A DNA stretch of 64,000 bases, from positions 558,001 to 622,000 of the forward strand of contig NZ_JNLL01000001.1 of the NCBI RefSeq assembly GCF_000703085.1, given 5' to 3'. The stretch comes from Persephonella sp. KM09-Lau-8. Lineage in GTDB: Bacteria; Aquificota; Aquificia; Aquificales; Hydrogenothermaceae. The translations under genes and the position numbers were made by a program. The notes under the pieces were generated by a model. The model saw only the letters and a program-made list of their open reading frames with translations. It was not told the DNA's origin and made no database searches. Positions 58,858 to 64,000 of this stretch are shown here, piece by piece; the stretch's first letter is position 1, and the number at the start of each line of letters is the position of its first letter.

Positions 58858-60057
58858 TCATTTTTTCTTTACGTATTTATAAAGGAGGCTGTAATACTCT
58901 CTTATTTTATCAATACCTTCCTTGGGTGAATATTTAGAGGAACTTTGATGTGCTATAGCATTTCTAATATTTCTTACTTTATTATATATGGTTATGAATG
59001 CGTTTTTAGTTTTAGAGTTAAGATATTTCTCTTTTATATAATCTCTATTATCCTTTATTTTGGGGTCAATATTTTCTTTTTCACATAAAGCGGAAATAAC
59101 AGCTTCAGCTAAAGCAATATAAGCAATAGCATAATTCTCGTTTTCTATATTCCACTTTGCAAACTCAAATTGAAATTCTGAAACCGTTTTATTTGAAAAT
59201 CTATTTATAAATTTTTCTAAATCTTCTGATATTAAATTAACAAATTTACTTTCGCTTTTTTTAAATTTATTTATTTTTCCTTTTAATCTTTTGATTTCCT
59301 GTTCAAGTGCAAACATATGAGATATGCTTAATGCATAAGAAAAGTTTACAACAGAATTTTTAATATCTTCATCTATTTCAGTTTTCTGGAGTAAATTTCT
59401 TAAAGATGTGCTGTTTCCATAATTCTTTAAATCTCTAATTGCTCTTGCCCAAGACAAAAATTCTAATAAAACTTTTAAATCAACTATTGGCGAAGGAGGT
59501 TTTTTTGAAAGCATTCCATAAAAGATTCCACCAATTTTAATTTCCTTTATATCCATTAGTTCTGCTAAAATTAAGCTCATTACTGAAACTGACCTAAACA
59601 AATGTGTAATATCAAAATAAACTACATCATTCTTTGAAACCATTGATAGGATTTCAAGAAATTTATCAAAAATTTTAAGAATTTCTTCTTCAGTTGTCCC
59701 CTCTTCAACAACGAAACATTTACTTCCTTCTATAGTTAAATACTTATTAATTACATTTGATAGTTTAATTAGATATTCTTCGTTTATTAATCCTTTTTCT
59801 TTTTTTTCCAATAAGTCTAATATTAAATCTTCATTAGCTCCAAAATATTCAGCAACATTGTCCCACATAGATTCTTTTGTTCCTATTATAAAGACTTTAT
59901 TAATGTCGTAGTGTTCAATAATAGCACTTGCAACAAATTTTTTATCTTTATATATCGTTCCATCTATAATGTAATCAGTGCCTATATATTCATTTTTCTC
60001 TAAATCCCCTTTGGCTAACTTTCCTGTTCCAAGTAAGGTAATCAATACCTTTGCCAT
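58858..60057 (-). CDS. Csx1/TM1812-type CARF-HEPN ribonuclease
   Basis: 399-residue type III CRISPR accessory protein. The N-terminal Rossmann-like CARF domain has VLITLLGTGKLAKGDL, HYDINKVFIIGTKESMWDNV and FDITHLFRSVSVMSLILAEL, the latter near-diagnostic of the TM1812 (TIGR02221) group. The C-terminal HEPN domain ends in RNIRNAIAHQSS, with catalytic-type R365-x4-H370. CARF binds cyclic oligoadenylate made by Cas10 and activates HEPN RNase. It is last in the visible cas operon, 17 bases after the RAMP gene. An AAGGTG ribosome site precedes it. Confidence 0.88.
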   Translation of the reverse strand: MAKVLITLLGTGKLAKGDLEKNEYIGTDYIIDGTIYKDKKFVASAIIEHYDINKVFIIGTKESMWDNVAEYFGANEDLILDLLEKKEKGLINEEYLIKLSNVINKYLTIEGSKCFVVEEGTTEEEILKIFDKFLEILSMVSKNDVVYFDITHLFRSVSVMSLILAELMDIKEIKIGGIFYGMLSKKPPSPIVDLKVLLEFLSWARAIRDLKNYGNSTSLRNLLQKTEIDEDIKNSVVNFSYALSISHMFALEQEIKRLKGKINKFKKSESKFVNLISEDLEKFINRFSNKTVSEFQFEFAKWNIENENYAIAYIALAEAVISALCEKENIDPKIKDNRDYIKEKYLNSKTKNAFITIYNKVRNIRNAIAHQSSSKYSPKEGIDKIREYYSLLYKYVKKK

Positions 60058-60074
60058 AACTACACCTTTTTCTA

Positions 60075-62180
60075 TTAAGGTTTTCCATAATCTGTTGATT
60101 TTCCTAAGATTTTTCTGTCCCTAAATTCTTTTAATTCTTGATAATCTGTTTTCTCTAACCAATCTTCTTGTTTAGTATTTTCCCAGTTCAATATTGCTTT
60201 TAGCTCTTTGAGTCTTTCATGTTCCCATAATGAAGAAGGATGTTCCATTTTACTTTTAATTTTAATAAAGTTTTCAAATTTTGATTTAAACTCATCAATA
60301 TCAACTTCTTTAATGCCTAAATTCCAGTTATCGTCTTCAAATAAGCTTTCGTATCTTTTTTGTGTATCTATTAAATAGAGTTTAGGCGTAATTTTTATAC
60401 TTCCGAGTCCTAAAGGTTTAGCCATCCCTATTTTATGATAATGATTTTCAGGTAAATCTAATACAAAAAGTAAAGCTCCAAGTTCTTCATCTGTAAGATT
60501 TTCAAATCTTATTTTCCCTTTAAACTTTGCTCCTGTATTTAGTGGATTTATTTTTGTTATTACGTTTTTTTTCTCTTTTTCTTCTTTACTTGCTAACCAA
60601 TATTGTGGATTTTTATTAATATCTTTATGCCAATAGAGTTTGTAGCCTCTTATTAATACATTTGTATCCCAGTGATTTCTCTCTTTCCCGTGTACTCCTT
60701 TTTGCTCTAAATAATGCTGAAAAGCTGTAGGCTTTGGTGCTGCTAAAATTCTTGGGATTTTTTCTCCTAAACTTTCACCTCCAGATATCAATACCGCATC
60801 TTCAAAATAAACTCTACCTGCCCATTTTCCTTCCTTTCCAAAAATAGCTTCTGCAAAATCTGGTCTTTCATCATCTTTTAGTTTTTCAGGAATGTGTTCT
60901 GATATTTTTTTCTCGTAAGGAACTCTAAAATATCTTGTATGTCCAAAGGCTTTGATTCTATTTCTATTTTTTTCTTTTAAATAAAAAACAGGATATTCTT
61001 TTCTTTCCAAGACGTTAATGGATTTTCTATCTGTATCACTTTGATATTCTTCAATATTTTCTAAAGATAGCCTATCTATATCTCCACTTTTTTCTTTGTC
61101 CAATATCCATTGAGTTCTCTTTTGTTTTCCTAATTTACCAGATGCTACTAAATAAGCAGGTTTAAATTTGGAATTTTGAGTAAATACTATATTTTCGACA
61201 ATAGGATGTTTTTGTGAGTAGGAATTTTTCCCAGATTTAGCACTTTTTGGGTCAAAAGATATATTGTAATAATTAAAAATTTTCAATTCTTTATCTTTAA
61301 TTTTGAAACTTTTATCTCCTGTCCATTTTACCTTTACTCTGTAAAATTTTTTATTTTTAAATCTATATATAGAATATTGTCTCCTTCCTTCTTTTTTTAA
61401 TAAGCCTGCAAATATTTCATATTTTTGCTCTCCATTTACTTTTCCATCTAACAATTCTCTGTAATATTTTCCAAAACTTGTTTTATCTCCGACTGCCCTA
61501 AAATAAAGTCTTTTATCTTCAAAATTTTTAAATTTTCCAAAACTTACAATTTCTACTAATGTTCTAATCATTCCTCTTAGGCTACTTCCAGGAATTTTAG
61601 GAACACCATTTATATTAAAAAATTCAGATTTATCTTTTGACTCCTTCCCTTCTTTTACTTCCTCCTCGTCTAAGCCATCTCTTATATATATAGGAGTAAG
61701 AGCTTCTATTTCTATTTCTATATAACCTGTGTTCAAACTAGAGTGATATGTAGAAAAACCTTTATAATCTGCTAAATTTTCTTCTTTTCCATTAAAAACT
61801 TCCACCGGAATATCTGCTATTTTATCTAACAAGACAACTTCCTTATTTAAAGGAACAAAGTTGTAGGGAGCTTTTGAAGTTTCAGGTGGACTTTCTAAGG
61901 ATTCTTTATATGACTTATTTTTAGGTTTTTTATAAGAGGTATTAATCTTAACTTTTTGTTTTTCTGATTTTGATTGTTTCACAGGTTGAATACCCTCTTT
62001 TGTATAAACTTTACCTTCAAGAGTTATTTCTTTTACAAATAAACCTTTTAATTCAAACTCACATTCTTTTCCTATTAAATTATCTGTAATTCCTTTTATT
62101 CCTAAAATAGGGTAAGATTTCGAACTACCTATTTCTTTTATAACTAATTTACCTTTTTCTTTTACAATCTTACCTTTCAT
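60075..62180 (-). CDS. TIGR03986-type RAMP (Cas7-like with insertion)
   Basis: 701 residues. A beta-barrel-like start (1-60) and a charged linker (65-105) precede FVPLNKEVV (108-116), the opening of TIGR03986 family RAMPs. Motif VPKIPGSSLRGMIRTLVEIV (193-212) is the Cas7 glycine/arginine loop; HKIGMAKPLGLGSIKI near 610 is the C-terminal Gly-rich RAMP loop. Only one Cas7 core is apparent, with long insertion regions, so it resembles the Cas7-insertion subunit of type III-Dv complexes. It starts three bases after the csx19 stop. Confidence 0.85.
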   Translation of the reverse strand: MKGKIVKEKGKLVIKEIGSSKSYPILGIKGITDNLIGKECEFELKGLFVKEITLEGKVYTKEGIQPVKQSKSEKQKVKINTSYKKPKNKSYKESLESPPETSKAPYNFVPLNKEVVLLDKIADIPVEVFNGKEENLADYKGFSTYHSSLNTGYIEIEIEALTPIYIRDGLDEEEVKEGKESKDKSEFFNINGVPKIPGSSLRGMIRTLVEIVSFGKFKNFEDKRLYFRAVGDKTSFGKYYRELLDGKVNGEQKYEIFAGLLKKEGRRQYSIYRFKNKKFYRVKVKWTGDKSFKIKDKELKIFNYYNISFDPKSAKSGKNSYSQKHPIVENIVFTQNSKFKPAYLVASGKLGKQKRTQWILDKEKSGDIDRLSLENIEEYQSDTDRKSINVLERKEYPVFYLKEKNRNRIKAFGHTRYFRVPYEKKISEHIPEKLKDDERPDFAEAIFGKEGKWAGRVYFEDAVLISGGESLGEKIPRILAAPKPTAFQHYLEQKGVHGKERNHWDTNVLIRGYKLYWHKDINKNPQYWLASKEEKEKKNVITKINPLNTGAKFKGKIRFENLTDEELGALLFVLDLPENHYHKIGMAKPLGLGSIKITPKLYLIDTQKRYESLFEDDNWNLGIKEVDIDEFKSKFENFIKIKSKMEHPSSLWEHERLKELKAILNWENTKQEDWLEKTDYQELKEFRDRKILGKSTDYGKP

Positions 62181-62183
62181 AAT

Positions 62184-62729
62184 TTAAACCTCTTTTAAGA
62201 AAAATTTCACAAATCTATTATCTTCAAAGCCTACTTGCCCCAATGGATTGTATGTTATGTAATTTCTTGTTTTTATGAATAATCTTTTATTTAAAGATAC
62301 ATCTTCGTTTAAAATTTTTTTTGGTAAAATAAAAATGGAACCTCTATCTTCCTTTATTTTTTTCCAGTTTTCGTCAATGCTTATTGTTTCAGTTCCTAAT
62401 ATAAGCTGATTTGTATCTATATATTCTATTTTTCCATTGTCGGATGGAATATCCTTTCTATAACGATAAAAATACTTATTCTTCTTTCTCCATATATGTA
62501 ATTCTTCATCTTCGTTAAAAGCTCTAATTCTAAAAGTAAAGTCATAGTCCGGTTTTTCAAAGAAAAAAAGGTTCCTTTGCTCTATATACCCAAATAAAAT
62601 TTGATAATCAAGCCACAAAACTACAGTTCCGTTATTAATAAGTTCTGTTATAAATTCAGGCGAAATTTTTTCTATTTGTCCTATATATGTTTCGGAATCT
62701 ATATTTTTTTGGATTATGTATTCTTTCAT
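62184..62729 (-). CDS. csx19: Csx19 (TIGR03984 family) type III-D subunit
   Basis: 181 residues, a small beta-rich protein. Features shared with Csx19: NGTVVLWLDYQILFGYIEQR near 35-55, FRIRAFNEDEELHIWRKKNK near 90, a middle NQLILGTETI strand, GSIFILPKKI and a C-terminal RLFIKTRNYITYNPLGQVGF ending in VKFFLKEV. It has no catalytic motif. In the known III-Dv complex Csx19 is a structural subunit. The start overlaps the double-RAMP stop (ATGA); its stop lies three bases from the next start. Location between the two RAMP genes is as in that system. Confidence 0.82.
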   Translation of the reverse strand: MKEYIIQKNIDSETYIGQIEKISPEFITELINNGTVVLWLDYQILFGYIEQRNLFFFEKPDYDFTFRIRAFNEDEELHIWRKKNKYFYRYRKDIPSDNGKIEYIDTNQLILGTETISIDENWKKIKEDRGSIFILPKKILNEDVSLNKRLFIKTRNYITYNPLGQVGFEDNRFVKFFLKEV

Positions 62730-64000
62730 CTCCTTCCTCTTACACTCTTTATAAACTCGGATACAAAATTTTCCAATTCCTGCTTTATGTTCTCTTTATT
62801 TCCTTTTATATCTAATTTCCCATTCTTATTTTCCAAAATTGCTTTTATCTTTTCCTCTCCTTTTTCATAAACTATTTTGGCAAATATTCCTTCAAATGTT
62901 CCTCTACCAATATTTTTCTCTCCACCTATAGTAAGGTGTCCTGTCCATAAATCTTTCAATAAAAGTAAGAGTAAGCCGATATCTTCATCTTTGGCTTCTT
63001 CTATTTTTATTTTTACAAAAACTTTGTTGTTTTCTTTTGCCCATAGTGCAAAACTATCAAATAAAGCTGAATGAATTACTCCACCGGTAAATCTATCTAT
63101 TCTTATTCTGTTTTGTAATTTTTTTAAATACTCCTCTACTGTTGTTTCTTTTACATACATCCTGCTTTTTATTTTTTCTTTTGTATTTTCATCTGTGTAG
63201 CCCATCAAGTCTTTTACATATTCTTCTCCATTTCCACCTAAGGTATTTACAATTTTTACAGCCTTATTTCTTATAGCTCCTTTCACCGATGTTCCTGCTA
63301 ATACAGGTTTACCGTCACTTTCTATATGTGTTTTATCAGGAGCTTCAGGATTTGGAGAATAAGAACCTATGATTAAAGAATTTTTAATTTTTAGCTCTGC
63401 AGTTAGATAAAACGTATTTTTGTTTTTCTTTTCTAATGTATTTTCAGAAATTTTAGTTTTAGGATTTGTGTAAATTCCAGTTAAATAATTGATTGCATCT
63501 TCTTCATTACTAAAATCAAACTCATAAATTTCTATATTATTAAGTTTGATTTCACCAAATCCACGTGTAGTTATAGCTCCTACTTTTAGTTTTTCATTTT
63601 TTAGAATGTTTATTATAGTTTGAAGAATTTTATAAAGTTCTTCTTTCTTTTCATTGAATTCTTGTCTTAAAGTGAGTTCCCCTTGAAAACTAAATTCTAC
63701 TTGAGGTTCTAAAATTTCATAATTATATTTAGCTTTTTCTTCTGTAATTCCTATTTTGTTATTTATCTTAATTCCGTTTCTTATGTTTATTTTTCTTTTA
63801 ACTAAATCTTCATTTATAGGTGTTAAATCATTTAAAATAAAATGACTTTGATAGGTTTCTTTATTTTCATCAATTATATTGCTTCCCCAGAAATATTCAA
63901 AAGAATTACCATCTAAAACTTTATAATTATTTTTAATATAATGTCTCAATGCGCCGGCAAATGAGCTTGCTGGTATATAAGGAACCCCATTTTTATCTTT
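62726..64000 (-). CDS. Double Cas7 RAMP (Cas7-2x type), 5'-truncated by window edge
   Basis: The frame is open to the window edge, so the TTG at 63949 is an internal Leu; the edge residues read KDKNGVPYIPASSFAGALRH. Two Cas7 units are visible: PASSFAGALR plus GAITTRGFGEIKL, and PVLAGTSVKGAIR plus TGHLTIGGEKNIGRGTFEGI. The Asp in APDKTHIESDGKP of the second unit is where Csm3-type enzymes have the catalytic residue. It would form part of the crRNA-binding backbone and cut target RNA at fixed intervals. The upstream cas10 and fused Cas7-5-11-like genes lie off the window. Confidence 0.85.
   Translation of the reverse strand, partial: KDKNGVPYIPASSFAGALRHYIKNNYKVLDGNSFEYFWGSNIIDENKETYQSHFILNDLTPINEDLVKRKINIRNGIKINNKIGITEEKAKYNYEILEPQVEFSFQGELTLRQEFNEKKEELYKILQTIINILKNEKLKVGAITTRGFGEIKLNNIEIYEFDFSNEEDAINYLTGIYTNPKTKISENTLEKKNKNTFYLTAELKIKNSLIIGSYSPNPEAPDKTHIESDGKPVLAGTSVKGAIRNKAVKIVNTLGGNGEEYVKDLMGYTDENTKEKIKSRMYVKETTVEEYLKKLQNRIRIDRFTGGVIHSALFDSFALWAKENNKVFVKIKIEEAKDEDIGLLLLLLKDLWTGHLTIGGEKNIGRGTFEGIFAKIVYEKGEEKIKAILENKNGKLDIKGNKENIKQELENFVSEFIKSVRGRR

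Noticed and set aside
60075-62180. Possibility that the 701-aa RAMP is a single-protein effector (gRAMP/Cas7-11)
   Set aside because: It has one Cas7 core motif rather than four fused units and is less than half the length, and other RAMP genes sit beside it.
62726-63949. TTG 63949 as the start of the double RAMP
   Set aside because: The frame continues upstream with a conserved PYIPASSFAGAL motif to the window edge, so the TTG is internal.

Overview
The window looks like chromosome of a thermophilic, AT-rich, Gram-negative bacterium, most likely Aquificota, family Hydrogenothermaceae (Persephonella or Sulfurihydrogenibium type). This is inferred from overall protein character and gene packing, not from any rRNA, which is absent. 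Gram-negative features are clear: BamD, a secretin, and two heptose-pathway enzymes (GmhB, HldD). Genes are tightly packed, with many ATGA, TAATG and TTGA overlaps. I found no rRNA, tRNA, insertion sequence or CRISPR array.

Layout. 1-2039: two ABC-2 type permeases, the first cut by the window edge and the second broken by a one-base frameshift. 2064-7852: housekeeping and small genes (VOC protein, GmhB, TldD, a small membrane protein, TrmH, PEBP-like protein, cytochrome c). 7864-18183: an MSHA-like type IV pilus locus. One arm (minus strand) encodes MshI/J/K/L/N-like proteins and a large pseudopilin with a lectin-like C-terminus; the other (plus strand) encodes pilin, ATPase and platform protein. 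18186-28104: patatin, DnaJ/GrpE, NYN nuclease, SbcD, a HEPN/MNT-like pair, aldo/keto reductase, ABC exporter and a NIT-domain chemoreceptor. 28207-35521: UvrD, Rpn nuclease, MurI, RsfS (apparently starting at ATA), BamD, RNase G and a polyferredoxin. 35629-41048: PEGA/propeller lipoprotein, PurF, M24 peptidase, MscS.

41034-48168 is a MoxR/DUF58/VWA (Bat) cluster whose two halves are separated by two unrecognised genes. 48279-54460 holds CoA-binding protein, FolE, ThrB, HldD, AccB, EF-P and ThiL. From 54575 rightwards the content becomes accessory: ParB/ParA with a repeated TGTCTTA element upstream, then a tight operon of three unrecognised genes, one encoding a glycine/alanine-rich helical protein that resembles a membrane pore. 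A 411-base non-coding gap follows.

58858-64000 is the downstream end of a type III CRISPR effector operon: a double Cas7 RAMP (cut by the window edge), Csx19, a TIGR03986-type RAMP and a CARF-HEPN nuclease of the Csx1/TM1812 type. The set resembles the type III-D variant (III-Dv) architecture. Cas10, the crRNA array and any adaptation genes must lie outside the window if they exist.

Most interesting items: the III-D-like locus, the three-gene operon between it and parA, the parA operator-like repeats, the lectin-tipped pseudopilin, the ATA start of rsfS, and the split Bat cluster.
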